Shown here: one piece after another, positions 1-9,066 of the stretch
Numbering within the stretch: the first letter of the stretch is position 1
How the letters are laid out: each line of letters starts with the position of its first letter
NCBI GenBank assembly: GCA_029781135.1
Contig: JAKOXH010000076.1
Coordinates: forward strand, 1 to 64,000
Direction of reading: 5' to 3'
Length of the DNA stretch: 64,000 nt
From: Planctomycetota bacterium
GTDB lineage: Bacteria; Planctomycetota; Planctomycetia; Pirellulales; Lacipirellulaceae
Position numbers and translations under genes: made by a program
The notes under the pieces: model-generated
What the model saw: only the letters and a program-made list of their open reading frames with translations
Told to the model about the DNA's origin: nothing
The model's database searches: none

Positions 1-94
1 GATAAATGTCGCGGCCACGGATCGTAACCACGGCGCGATTCTTGCCTTTGTGATGGCGATACTTCGGGGTGCGCAAAGATACGGCGTCCAACAT
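1..94 (-). CDS. tyrosine integrase, N-terminal fragment (cut by window edge)
   Basis: Only the first 31 codons are in the window. Translating from the ATG at 94-92 gives a start MLDAVSLRTPKYRHHKGK followed by a NRAVVTIRGRDIY stretch. The PKYRxHK...AVVTxxGRDxY pattern is what I know from the N-terminal arm of planctomycete tyrosine recombinases, which introduces the SAM-like core-binding domain. A GGAGG ribosome-binding site lies seven bases upstream. The gene reads away from the tRNA-Met element and appears to belong to a neighbouring element or integrase locus. The catalytic domain lies outside the window, so activity cannot be judged. Confidence 0.7.
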   Translation of the reverse strand, partial: MLDAVSLRTPKYRHHKGKNRAVVTIRGRDIY

Positions 95-101
95 GATGAA
101 A

Positions 102-106
102 CCTCC
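102..106 (-). promoter_or_regulatory. ribosome binding site of the left-edge integrase
   Basis: GGAGG on the minus strand, seven bases before the ATG at 94. It fixes the start of the truncated integrase. Confidence 0.65.
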
Positions 107-118
107 AATAACGGGAAT

Positions 119-133
119 CCTGTACGGTACAGG
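119..133. repeat. short perfect dyad upstream of the left integrase
   Basis: CCTGTA / TACAGG separated by CGG, a 6-3-6 dyad 25 bases upstream of the integrase start. It could be an operator. There is no T-run beside it, so a terminator is less likely. No function is proven. Confidence 0.35.
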
Positions 134-212
134 TTTCTCCCGGAATTTCGGGCCTCACAGTCGAACGCCGGCTGGCAACCTAAGTTCAAGGTTCGGCTAG
201 ACTTAGAACAAG

Positions 213-237
213 TGGCGGGGACAGGATTCGAACCTGC
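213..237. repeat. att direct repeat, distal copy
   Basis: This copy is identical over 25 bp to the tRNA-Met 3' end at 6283-6307 (TGGCGGGGACAGGATTCGAA, then CCTGC). The flanking bases differ on both sides, as expected for the crossover core left at the far end of a tRNA-targeting element. Confidence 0.85.
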
Positions 238-412
238 CTCAAATCCTTCGGGAAACACCATTGATACCTCTCAATGCGGCGCAAAAAGCGGCGCACTTGC
301 TGCACGGGAAGGCGATTCCGACGCTGAGTTGGCGGAGGTGGTCGCGATGTGGCAGAAGCTGCCAGAGGCCATTCGGCAAGCCGTCCTGGCGATGGCGCGG
401 ACGGCCAAGTGA
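238..412 (+). pseudogene. displaced C-terminal tail of the element's integrase
   Basis: The open frame continues from the att core with no start of its own and encodes 57 residues ending in AELAEVVAMWQKLPEAIRQA plus VLAMARTAK. I know this kind of ending (L-x-x-V/I-x-x-W-x-x-LP-x-x-I-R) from C-termini of planctomycete tyrosine integrases. The frame across the repeat here (V-AGTGFEPA) is the same as at the end of the integrase at 4947-6323 (L-AGTGFEPA). In the excised circle the two would therefore be joined in frame. In the integrated state this segment is separated and probably untranslated. The annotation rests on frame and motif, not on a database match. Confidence 0.65.
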
Positions 413-823
413 ACGAAGGGGTAGGAAGGGGTGGAGAAGCTACCGGTTGGTGGTACCCCCGTGGGGCCCCCCAGCAATCGGCAGTTTGACCCGGACCCCC
501 ACGCGAACACCGTTCCAACGTCACCATTGATAATACCTTTGGCGGAGTCGGTGTTTTGGTTTTTTGCGGCGATAGACGTGGTGGAAGCGGCCCTAGAGCG
601 ACGGGTGAGGAAAGGGTATCAAACCTCGACCCACCCCCTCCGAGCGATTCTGGAGGCGTCCTAGAGGCCCAAGTTTTGGCCTTGCTGTGCATGTGTCCAC
701 TTTGGGTGTAAAGTGGCGGTACGGGTTTGCGGCTGATCCCCGCACGCGATTAGCCGGTTCGTCGAGGAATGCACTATCGCCTTGGCGGCCGGCCAATCGG
801 CCCGCCAAAAGGATGGTGCATCA
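413..823. other. non-coding left arm of the element
   Basis: A stretch of 411 bases without a convincing gene. It holds one 7-bp inverted repeat (697-716) and GC-rich sequence. The open frames here lack family resemblance and overlap each other. In the excised circle this would be the region just beyond the integrase, so an origin or regulatory region is possible, but no iterons are visible. Confidence 0.4.
697..716. repeat. inverted repeat upstream of the first element gene
   Basis: CCACTTT / AAAGTGG with a six-base spacer, about 110 bases before the start at 824. It could be an operator or a small replication hairpin. There is no T-run. Confidence 0.35.
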
Positions 824-1573
824 ATGGCGGATTCTTCGCCCTACACGGTTAAGACGCTGTATCTCTACCTGAAGGACCTGGAGCGGCGGAAGCAGACCGC
901 GCGAGACATCGCCGATCCCGATGAAGAGGATCATTTGGAAGACCCCGGTTGGATATGGGGGCGCAGAGTTGCGGAGAGTGAAAGGATTCTCCGTAGTTGG
1001 TCCGACGTTGAGCGGTTCCTGACCAAGTGTGAGGCGGCTGGATTTGCCTTCGATGCCGCCGGTGTGAACCGCTGGTTGGCGATTGTCTGCGACACCCACG
1101 GCAAACGACCTAGTGAAGTGGCCGATTGGAGTCTCTCTCAATTCTGCGACCTGGCCGGAAGTAATAGTGAGGCCAGCAGGACAGTTGCGCGTGTCGGCGA
1201 AGCGGCCGATGTAGAGGATGTGAGCGGCGGTGAGGCGATGCGCCGGTTGTTGAGCGTGTTCACGGGCGGCATGGCCGATGAGAAGTTCCAAAGAGCAGCA
1301 GCCATTTTGCAAGACGGAAACCTGTCGGCGAACGACAAGCTGACGAAGATAGACGCTGCTATCCCCCTTCCCGCGACGGCATCGACGCAGGACCTAGGAG
1401 ACCTTATCGGTGTCACTAAACAATGCATCGCCCAAACCGAATGGTGGAAAGAACACCGCAAAGGTGAGAAAGCCGATGAAGTTGGGCGGCGGCGAGACGT
1501 GCATACACAGCGGGCGAAGCAGTACGAAGAGTACGAAGGGAATCCATTGGACGACGTTTACGGCAGCCAGTAG
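824..1573 (+). CDS. hypothetical element protein with C-terminal HTH-like segment
   Basis: This 249-residue protein matches no family I recognise. The ATG at 824 is preferred over an in-frame start at 782 because AAAGGA lies about ten bases upstream. The N-terminal half is acidic and helical. Near residues 185-235 the segment STQDLGDLIGVTKQCIAQT followed by a WWKEHRKG stretch looks like a helix-turn-helix plus basic arm, as in small terminase-like or site-specific DNA-binding proteins. The last 25 residues are strongly charged. It is the first gene of the element and is followed by a good terminator, so it is probably transcribed alone. A DNA-binding role is inference only. Confidence 0.7.
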   Translation: MADSSPYTVKTLYLYLKDLERRKQTARDIADPDEEDHLEDPGWIWGRRVAESERILRSWSDVERFLTKCEAAGFAFDAAGVNRWLAIVCDTHGKRPSEVADWSLSQFCDLAGSNSEASRTVARVGEAADVEDVSGGEAMRRLLSVFTGGMADEKFQRAAAILQDGNLSANDKLTKIDAAIPLPATASTQDLGDLIGVTKQCIAQTEWWKEHRKGEKADEVGRRRDVHTQRAKQYEEYEGNPLDDVYGSQ

Positions 1574-1620
1574 CGAATTGACGGCGTGTTGACGCCAGTT
1601 TTGACGAATAACTTTTCTTC

Positions 1621-1651
1621 GCCGCAGAGTGCAAGCCTCTGCGGCTTTTTT
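1621..1651 (+). terminator. rho-independent terminator after the first element gene
   Basis: Perfect 9-bp stem GCCGCAGAG / CTCTGCGGC with a seven-base loop and six T residues. It isolates the 824-1573 gene from the downstream block. Confidence 0.85.
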
Positions 1652-1745
1652 CGTGCGCTGGCAGTTGACGGTTTTGGTTGCCGTCGAGGGATACGGGGTA
1701 TGTGCGTCGCACTCCGCGATGCACGACCACGCCAAGGAACCCACG

Positions 1746-1952
1746 ATGACCGATCACTCTACACAGCCCTCGCTGCTAGTCAGCCCCCGCACTGCGGCCT
1801 CAATGCTCGCCGTGAGTCAGCGGAAGCTCTGGAGCATGACTTTTGAGGAGCAGCCTGCGATGCCCCACGTGCGTTGCGGCCGACTGGTCCGCTACTCACC
1901 GGATGACCTGCGAGGCTGGATCGACGCACGACGGGAAGGGGGTGCGCGATGA
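1746..1952 (+). CDS. AlpA/excisionase-like HTH protein
   Basis: This is a 68-residue protein. The pattern LLVSPRTAASMLAVSQRKLW followed by VRCGRLVRYSPDDLRGWI is the standard winged HTH_17 (AlpA/excisionase) fold: a helix-turn-helix naming the element, then a beta-hairpin wing and a final helix. Such proteins bend DNA at att sites or activate integrase genes. The ATG at 1746 is chosen over an upstream in-frame start at 1629 because that start lies inside the terminator hairpin, and CAAGGA sits upstream of 1746. The stop overlaps the next start as ATGA, so the two genes are translationally coupled. Whether it is an excisionase or a regulator cannot be told from sequence. Confidence 0.8.
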   Translation: MTDHSTQPSLLVSPRTAASMLAVSQRKLWSMTFEEQPAMPHVRCGRLVRYSPDDLRGWIDARREGGAR

Positions 1953-3430
1953 CGCAGACCAAGCGAAAAGCAACCGCGACCAGAACGCGCGAGCGGCAAG
2001 CGGGCGTTCGGTCGGTCGCTATCTCCGCGATTCGGCCATCGCCCGAGAATGATGCCATCTACCGTTCGGTCGATCCGACAGACCCGGAAATCAAAGCGCT
2101 GGCGAGCTCCATTCGCCAGAATGGCCTCCTGGAGCCGCTGATCGTCACCCTCGATAACTTCATCGTCTCTGGGCATCGGCGCTACGCAGCCGCGAAGCTG
2201 GCGGGCTTGGACGCTGTTCCCGTCCGCCGCCTGGCGATCCGCCGTACCGATGATCTGGATGCCTTCGTTCGTTTGCTCCGCGAACACAATCGGCAACGGG
2301 ACAAAACGAATGCCGAGAAATTGCGCGAGGAACTGGTCAGCATCAATCCCGTTGATGCCCATGCAGAGTTGTGGCGGTATCGACGTGAAAAAGCAGCGGT
2401 GGAGATGGCTCCGCTCAAAGTCGGACAAGTCCGACTTCGGAAGAAGATCAGCCCGGCCAAGCTGCCAATGCTGGCTGCTGCGTATGCCGTAATTATGGAG
2501 CGCCGCCAATTTTGGCCGCTCTCTGACCGTCAGATTCATTACGGCTTGTTGAATGCCCCACCGCTGCGTCATGCGAACAAGCCAGATTCAGTCTATCGCA
2601 ACGATCGGGCCAGCTACCACGATCTATGCGATCTCCTGACTCGCGCCCGATTGGATGCTGGATGCGATACCGATGACCCATTTGGCCTAATCGCAGGAGC
2701 GTTCGGCCCGTCGATCCCGTTTGAGGCCATCGCCGATGAAACTCGGCCGGTCGAAGTGTGGAAAGTACATCAAACGGTACGGCCGTTCGTGCGGGAGGAA
2801 TTGGCCGGAATGTTCAAGGGGTTTTGGCGCAACTTGTTGCAGTCGCAACCGAACCACATTGAAATTGTGGTTGAGAAGAACACCGTCAAGCCAATTGTGC
2901 AACCGGTGGCGGCTGAGTACACCGTGCCGCTCACGTCCGGACGGGGGTACTGCTCTCTGGCTCCGCGGCACTCGATGGCGCAGCGTTTCGAGCGCAGCGG
3001 GAAAGATAAGCTCGTTCTCTTGATCGTCAGCGACTTCGACTGCGAAGGAGAAGACATCGCACACAGCTTCGCCCGTTCGATGCGCGATGACTTCGGCATT
3101 AGCACCGTTCACCCCATCAAGGTTGCGCTCACAGCGGCGCAGGTGAAGCAGCACAAGCTGCCACCCATGATGAAGGCCAAGGCCTCGTCGTCGCGGTACA
3201 AAAAGTTTGTCGCACGGCATGGTCACGATGTTTTCGAGCTAGAGGCACTCGCCCCAGAAACCTTACAGGACATCGTTCGCGCTGCCATCGAGGGCGTCAT
3301 CGATCGTGAGGCATTCGATGCCGAGATAGCGGCCGAACGCCAAGACGCCAAATTTTTAGCCGGGGTGCGCCGCACTGTGGCCGACACGCTAAAGGGCCTC
3401 GACTTGGAAGGAGGCGACGATGAAGAGTAA
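1949..3430 (+). CDS. ParB-domain protein with Topo VI-A/Toprim-like C-terminal half
   Basis: This protein has 493 residues. Residues 20-118 form a ParB/Srx-type N-terminal domain: an alternating start (VAISAIRPSPEN), LLEPLIVT, then SGHRRYAAAKLAG, whose GHRR corresponds to the ParB GERR nucleotide-binding motif. Residues 170-480 look like the DNA-cleaving A subunit of topoisomerase VI or Spo11. They contain an RQIHY tyrosine (Y198) in a helical context like the RDIYY catalytic motif, a Toprim-type glutamate (IEIVVEKN, E309) and a DxDxE strand end (IVSDFDCEGED, D362/D364/E366). It is coupled to the genes on both sides (ATGA overlap upstream, 11-base overlap downstream), so it probably acts with the PrimPol protein in replication, nicking or partition. 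The ParB call is firm. The topoisomerase-like call is by motif only. Confidence 0.75.
   Translation: MTQTKRKATATRTRERQAGVRSVAISAIRPSPENDAIYRSVDPTDPEIKALASSIRQNGLLEPLIVTLDNFIVSGHRRYAAAKLAGLDAVPVRRLAIRRTDDLDAFVRLLREHNRQRDKTNAEKLREELVSINPVDAHAELWRYRREKAAVEMAPLKVGQVRLRKKISPAKLPMLAAAYAVIMERRQFWPLSDRQIHYGLLNAPPLRHANKPDSVYRNDRASYHDLCDLLTRARLDAGCDTDDPFGLIAGAFGPSIPFEAIADETRPVEVWKVHQTVRPFVREELAGMFKGFWRNLLQSQPNHIEIVVEKNTVKPIVQPVAAEYTVPLTSGRGYCSLAPRHSMAQRFERSGKDKLVLLIVSDFDCEGEDIAHSFARSMRDDFGISTVHPIKVALTAAQVKQHKLPPMMKAKASSSRYKKFVARHGHDVFELEALAPETLQDIVRAAIEGVIDREAFDAEIAAERQDAKFLAGVRRTVADTLKGLDLEGGDDEE
3408..3414 (+). promoter_or_regulatory. strong ribosome binding site for the PrimPol gene
   Basis: AAGGAGG five bases before the ATG at 3420, lying inside the end of the preceding gene. 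It supports the overlapping start and strong translation of the replication protein. Confidence 0.7.
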
Positions 3431-4607
3431 CAACCGCGCCGAAGCTCACAAGCTGCACCGCGCGGAACTGCCAATTACGCTTTGTCCGCCCGATGGCAAA
3501 AAGCCTTTGGGCGACGGGTGGGACGGACAGCAAAACGGCCTGGCCTGGCAGAAAAAGAAATGGACCCTGAAGGAGATCGATCGCGCGTTTGAGCTGCGCG
3601 GCGAATTGAACGTGGGTGTGCTATACGGTCCGCGCTCTGGCCTGATCGATATCGAGGGCGATTCGGCAGGTGCGGAAGCGGCGATCCTGGAACTCTTCGG
3701 CGGCGAGCCGCCTATTGCACCAATGTTCCGGAGCCGGCGCGGTTTGCACCGGATCATGCGTTTTGACGCGGACCTGAACGCCGTCGGCAAGGCGTCTGTC
3801 CATTGGCCCGACCCCGGGCGGGGTCCGCTCGAAATCAAGTTGGGAGCCAGCGGCAAGGCGTCTCACTCGCTCTGGCCCCCCAGCACCGCCAACGGCATTC
3901 AGCGGGAATGGGTCGAGGGGCTGATGTACGACGAATGCGATGCTCCCTCACTGCCAACGGCCGTCAAAGAAACGCTATTGCAGAGTCATAGGAAAGCACA
4001 AGGCACAGTTAACACAGAGACACAAGCAATTGCCTGTGTGTCTGTGTGTCTGTGTAAACCTGTGGATGAGGCTATTGCCAAGGCCATCGGTGCGACCATT
4101 CCGACCGGGCCAGGATTTCGTCACCGCCAGCTGTTTCACTTCGCGCGACTACTCAAGGCCATTCCGTCGCTGGCTGACGCTGATCTGCAAACACTTCGCC
4201 CAATTGTCGAGCGGTGGCACCAACAGGCGCTACCACGAATTCGCACGAAGTACTTTACGGAAACGTGGGTAGATTTCTCCAACGCTTGGAGCAATGTGAA
4301 GTTTCCCGCTGGGTGCGGGCCGATCCAGGGAATATTCCAGACGGCCATTTCCAGACCGATACCGACGGTCGCGCTGAATTATGAAGTGCCAGAGATTAGG
4401 AGTCTGATCGCACTTTGCCGGGAGCTACAGCATATCTCCGGCGCGGCTCCGTTCTTTCTGTCTTGTCGCACGGCGGGCGAACTGCTGAATATTTCGTACG
4501 TGCTTGCCAACAAGTGGTTGCGCCTGCTCGTGCGTGACAAAGTGCTGGTGGTGGTGAGAGTAGGGGTTCGGCGCCGGGCAAGTGAATATCGATATGTGGA
4601 TGACTGA
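3420..4607 (+). CDS. PrimPol-type replication protein
   Basis: The protein has 395 residues. The N-terminal 190 residues fit the bifunctional primase/polymerase domain (Prim-Pol, PF09250). The signs are an N-terminal PDGKKPLGDGW, a strand with the metal pair in GLIDIEGD (D77, E79), the RSRRGLHRIMRF motif with H110, and LEIKLGASGKASHSLWPPS. Such domains synthesise primers on small plasmids, satellites and archaeal elements. The C-terminus (about 330-395) has a winged-helix look, with GELLNISYVLANKWLRLLVR, and may bind the origin. No helicase domain is present, so a host helicase is probably borrowed. The coding sequence contains an in-frame imperfect palindrome (4002-4066, residues about 195-216) rich in CACAGA/TGTGTC, probably a later insertion. 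It is the third gene of the coupled block. Confidence 0.8.
   Translation: MKSNNRAEAHKLHRAELPITLCPPDGKKPLGDGWDGQQNGLAWQKKKWTLKEIDRAFELRGELNVGVLYGPRSGLIDIEGDSAGAEAAILELFGGEPPIAPMFRSRRGLHRIMRFDADLNAVGKASVHWPDPGRGPLEIKLGASGKASHSLWPPSTANGIQREWVEGLMYDECDAPSLPTAVKETLLQSHRKAQGTVNTETQAIACVSVCLCKPVDEAIAKAIGATIPTGPGFRHRQLFHFARLLKAIPSLADADLQTLRPIVERWHQQALPRIRTKYFTETWVDFSNAWSNVKFPAGCGPIQGIFQTAISRPIPTVALNYEVPEIRSLIALCRELQHISGAAPFFLSCRTAGELLNISYVLANKWLRLLVRDKVLVVVRVGVRRRASEYRYVDD
4002..4066. repeat. imperfect palindrome inserted in the PrimPol coding sequence
   Basis: The left arm (AACACAGAGACACAAGCA) and right arm (TGCCTGTGTGTCTGTGTGTC) are imperfectly inverted around AATT, and further arms on each side (CAGTTAACACAG / CTGTGTAAACCTG) also pair. 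The composition is unlike the surrounding gene. It resembles the CACAGAG-type palindromes I know from intergenic spaces of planctomycetes and other bacteria, but here it is translated in frame. Confidence 0.55.
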
Positions 4608-4620
4608 CACACAGCAACGG

Positions 4621-4644
4621 CAGCTACAGGCAAGGTGGTAGCTG
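4621..4644 (+). terminator. weak hairpin after the PrimPol gene
   Basis: CAGCTAC / GTAGCTG with a ten-base loop, starting 13 bases after the PrimPol stop, followed by GCTTAAATTT rather than a clean T-run. Possible terminator, weakly supported. Confidence 0.35.
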
Positions 4645-4680
4645 GCTTAAATTTCTCTCCAATTTGAAATGGAAATGTGC

Positions 4681-4709
4681 TGGACAAATTGGCAAGTACG
4701 CGATAATAT
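4681..4709 (+). promoter_or_regulatory. candidate sigma-70 promoter for the XRE-integrase pair
   Basis: TGGACA (-35) and TAATAT (-10) are separated by 17 bases, and the -10 box ends only six bases before the ATG of the XRE gene. A transcript from here would be leaderless or nearly so. The site lies where a self-acting repressor would control its own gene and the integrase. Confidence 0.5.
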
Positions 4710-4715
4710 ACGATT

Positions 4716-4943
4716 ATGACGAAGAAACGAACTACCAAACTGACCGATCAACTGCGGAAAGCAATCGATGATTGCGGCCAAACGCGTTACGAAATTGCCA
4801 AACAAACGGGCATCGACGAAAGCGCGCTCGCGAAGTTCTACAACGGGCAGCGTGGGGTGTCGATGAAAGCCCTCAATGCACTCGGCGAATTCCTAGAACT
4901 GAAGATCGTGATGGGCCGAAAGCCCTCGAAGAAAGGTAAGTGA
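4716..4943 (+). CDS. XRE-family HTH regulator
   Basis: This 75-residue protein is a single Cro/CI-type helix-turn-helix domain: LTDQLRKAIDDCGQTRYEIA, then KQTGIDESALAKFYNGQRG as the turn and recognition helix, followed by MKALNALGEFLELKIVMGRK. The basic tail KPSKKGK is typical of the planctomycete members that sit directly in front of integrases. It lies three bases upstream of the integrase and probably controls it, as phage-type repressors do. It sits behind a promoter that would give an almost leaderless mRNA. Confidence 0.85.
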   Translation: MTKKRTTKLTDQLRKAIDDCGQTRYEIAKQTGIDESALAKFYNGQRGVSMKALNALGEFLELKIVMGRKPSKKGK

Positions 4944-4946
4944 CCT

Positions 4947-6356
<1,410 letters not shown>

Positions 6357-6838
6357 TCTGTATTAGTCGGCTGGGTACGATTCCCGGCCGAGGTTCCATT
6401 ATTATCGCGTCGACCAGTGCCCGACAAGGTCCTCTGGCCTCCGGATTATCGAATTTGATCCATCAAAACGCCAATCGTATTTGCGGTGACGACGAAAACG
6501 AGGTTCTTTCGCGGAATCCGCAATAACTGAAATCGTTAGCCTCTTGACATAGCATCGGCCACACGCTCAGTCCCGATCACTTGTTCGGAATAAGCGGTTT
6601 CTGGCGAGCGTGCGAGAATTATTGTTTGACGTTACCCAGCTTGGCATTTCCCTGCCACTGCGACGCCGATCATTCGCAACAAGCAATGCTCTTTGTCGAC
6701 AATCGGTACACGTGGAGAGAACGACGCCGAGCGGCGGCCGCGTGCGAAGTCGCCCCGATGGGCACTGGGTGGCAACCCGCACACGCACCGCCGCTCTCGT
6801 CCCAGGAGAGAATTGTGTTGGTCGTAATGCCTTGCTTG
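6357..6838. other. intergenic region between tRNA-Met and the surface protein
   Basis: 482 bases with no convincing gene. The tRNA promoter should lie just right of 6356 on the minus strand, but no clear -35/-10 pair is visible. A TTGACA at 6544-6549 on the plus strand lacks a matching -10 box. Short open frames here have no family resemblance. Confidence 0.4.
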
Positions 6839-7882
6839 CTATCGACGCAGGCGCAACGTGCCAACACGAGTAGCTACTACCGAAGGCACCGGCTTCGTGG
6901 CAGAAGTTGTGGTGGTGGTCGTAGTTGTTGTCGTGGTGCCGCTATTTCCGCAGTTATGCGATTCGCCTCCGGTCAACCCGTTGAGGCCGCCCTGCCCTGC
7001 CCCGACATGCCCGTGCTCGTGACCTTGGTCGCAGTCGTGGCCATTATCCGTTTGAGTGCCTAGCCCCAGTGTTTTGGTGCCGCCGATGACCGCCGTGTCG
7101 GCAATGGTCACGGTGTCGTTCGCGTTGTTACTTTCAACGGTGAAATTGCCGCCAACACTGCCGTTGTGAGTGACAGTGTTATCTCCGGCACCCAAACGGG
7201 CAAAGAAGGCGTCGGTGATCTTGGCAGTTGCGGCAATCGTCACCGTGTCGTTTCCATCTCGGCCATCGACCTTAAGCGACCTACCAATCGCCCCGGCCGC
7301 CGTCACACTATTCGCACCGTCGCCCAACGCGAGAAAGGCGTTCTTGGTAATCGACGACGTTTCCGCAAGCGTCACCGTATCGGCGCCAGCACCGCCGCGA
7401 ACGCCCAAATTGTTGACCGTTCCGTTGACGGTGAGGCTGTTATCACCGTCACCGAGACCGATCCGCGCGCCGTCCGTGACCGTTGAGCCAAGCGTGACCG
7501 TATCGGCTCCGCTACCGCCGCGATAGGCAAGCCGGGCGACCGTGCCATTCGAGATGTCAAGTGTATTCGCTCCGTTACCGAGCTTTACGGAAACTTGATC
7601 GACCGTCTGACCATTCAAGTCGAGCGTTACCTTGTTATCGGCACCGGCTGATTTATCGATGTTGATCTTGATGTCATCGGTGACGCCGGTAAGTGTCGTG
7701 CTATCGGCGATGAGCACGCCGTTGTCGCGAACTTCGTACGAACCGGTTCCCACGGCGACGATTTGCACGGCCCCGTCGGCATCTCCCTGAATAACGAGGT
7801 CGCCATCCGTCACGGCCGCCGTAACGGCCAGGGCCAAACGCTTTTCCAAGGATTCGAATCGCGATAAACGATGTGCCCGCAT
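6839..7882 (-). CDS. planctomycete LE-x-R surface protein with repeat domain
   Basis: The protein has 347 residues. The start RLSRFESLEKRLAL is the planctomycete extracellular-protein motif (basic residues, then FExLExR) that precedes export. Residues 60-270 are about six imperfect repeats built on GDGDN-S/T-V / GGAGADTVTL, like the Asp-Gly-rich turns of beta-roll or parallel beta-helix proteins that may bind calcium. Near residue 285 is a His/Cys cluster (NGHDCDQGHEHGH) that could bind metal, followed by a run of threonines. The C-terminal 25 residues are basic. It is likely a secreted or cell-envelope structural protein. No catalytic motif is visible. A GAGAGG ribosome site supports the start. 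Confidence 0.8.
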   Translation of the reverse strand: MRAHRLSRFESLEKRLALAVTAAVTDGDLVIQGDADGAVQIVAVGTGSYEVRDNGVLIADSTTLTGVTDDIKINIDKSAGADNKVTLDLNGQTVDQVSVKLGNGANTLDISNGTVARLAYRGGSGADTVTLGSTVTDGARIGLGDGDNSLTVNGTVNNLGVRGGAGADTVTLAETSSITKNAFLALGDGANSVTAAGAIGRSLKVDGRDGNDTVTIAATAKITDAFFARLGAGDNTVTHNGSVGGNFTVESNNANDTVTIADTAVIGGTKTLGLGTQTDNGHDCDQGHEHGHVGAGQGGLNGLTGGESHNCGNSGTTTTTTTTTTTSATKPVPSVVATRVGTLRLRR

Positions 7883-8343
7883 AGAATTGCCTCTCCGCGA
7901 AATGAGGGATTAGGTTTGTTCCGGCCCGCTGTGAAATGTCCTGCCCGCTGTGGCAGCCTCTGGCCAAAGTGGTTGAGGCGGGGAAAATTGGACCATTGGC
8001 ATTCCAAACGACTCAGCCGGTGGATGTTCTCCAGCGGTCAGTCCTTGGCCCGTCAGCTGCAGTGCCGTCAAGGATAAGGACCGGGGAAAACGGTTCCGCG
8101 CCACGCCAAGGCCAAGATGCGGTTGTGGGACGAGATTTTGGCGGATTTGGCGGCACCATGGACTCCCGAGCCTGGTTCAAAAAGCTGGATGTTTGACGAG
8201 TTTTCTTTGCGATTTGGCAGCTGCGGCGGATTTAACTCGGAGAATTTGGGCGAGAGGACGCCTTTGACCGTGACAAACGCGCCGCAAATCGGTCCCCCGA
8301 TAGAGGTGCTTACGCTGCGCGAAACCTGCCTTCTGCGATCATA
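7883..8343. other. divergent intergenic region
   Basis: 461 bases between the surface protein and the sigma factor, which diverge. Promoters for both should lie here. An open frame at 8117-8344 (75 residues) has no recognisable features and I do not call it a gene. Confidence 0.4.
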
Positions 8344-9066
8344 ATGGTAGGAATGTCCACCAATCTCCGGAATTCGAAGAAGTCGAACCCGCCGTCGACC
8401 GGCTCCCGGCGCCGGGGCGAAGCGACCGGCACGTCGTCGTCGCCGAAAGATAGCCAAGCTTTGTTCAATCGCGCCTGCCGGGGCAGCAAGAGTAGTCTCG
8501 GCGTTCTGTTGCAACAATACCGTAATTACCTGGTTGTTCTCGCTTCGATGCAGATTGAAAAGCGATTGCAACCGCGTGTCAGCCCCTCGGACGTGGTGCA
8601 AGAAACAATGCTCCGGGCCCACAAACACTTCGGTCAGTTCCGCGGCACAACCGAACAAGAACTGCTCGCTTGGCTGCGGCAGATTCTCGTGAACAGTTTG
8701 GCCACGTTCGTTGAACAGCACATGCTGGCTGCGCGCCGGGACGTTCGGCGCGAAATTTCGATCGAGCGGATCGGCGCCGCCTTAGAGCATTCGACGATTC
8801 AAGTGGCAGCCCTCGTTCCGGCGGCAATCTCGAGCCCCAGCATGGCCGTGCAAAAACGTGAAGAAGCAGTCGTGCTGGCCGACCGATTGGCGCAGTTGCC
8901 GGACGACTACCGCGAAGTGCTCGTTCTCCGAAATTTGCAGTCTTTGCCTTTCGAAGAGGTCGCCAAACGGATGGACCGCTCGGTCGGAGCGACTCGCATG
9001 TTGTGGTTGCGGGCCATTGAAAAACTCCGACAGGCGTATTCGCAAGAAGATTCGAGTGAGTGCTAA
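8344..9066 (+). CDS. ECF-type RNA polymerase sigma factor (planctomycete group)
   Basis: The protein has 240 residues. Region 2 spans about residues 38-115 (LFNRACRGSKSSLGVLLQQY, then SPSDVVQETMLRAHKHFGQF with the DVVQET core-binding motif and LLAWLRQILVN). Region 4 spans about 180-235 (LPDDYREVLVLRNLQSLPFE followed by EVAKRMDRSVGATRMLWLRA, the -35-binding helix-turn-helix). The linker of about 60 residues is longer than in classical ECF factors, as is common in the planctomycete sigma-70 subfamily. ATG 8344 is used; 8353 is an alternative with no better ribosome site. The stop overlaps the start of the kinase gene by 11 bases, which is the known sigma-kinase pairing of Planctomycetota. The kinase is the likely input. 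Confidence 0.92.
   Translation: MVGMSTNLRNSKKSNPPSTGSRRRGEATGTSSSPKDSQALFNRACRGSKSSLGVLLQQYRNYLVVLASMQIEKRLQPRVSPSDVVQETMLRAHKHFGQFRGTTEQELLAWLRQILVNSLATFVEQHMLAARRDVRREISIERIGAALEHSTIQVAALVPAAISSPSMAVQKREEAVVLADRLAQLPDDYREVLVLRNLQSLPFEEVAKRMDRSVGATRMLWLRAIEKLRQAYSQEDSSEC

Noticed and set aside
7079-7600. Repeated segments in the LE-x-R protein gene as a possible CRISPR or DNA repeat array
   Set aside because: The repetition is at protein level (GGxGADTVT turns) with variable DNA and no constant spacer length.
8117-8344. 75-residue frame upstream of the sigma factor
   Set aside because: No ribosome site, no domain, and it overlaps the expected promoter region.
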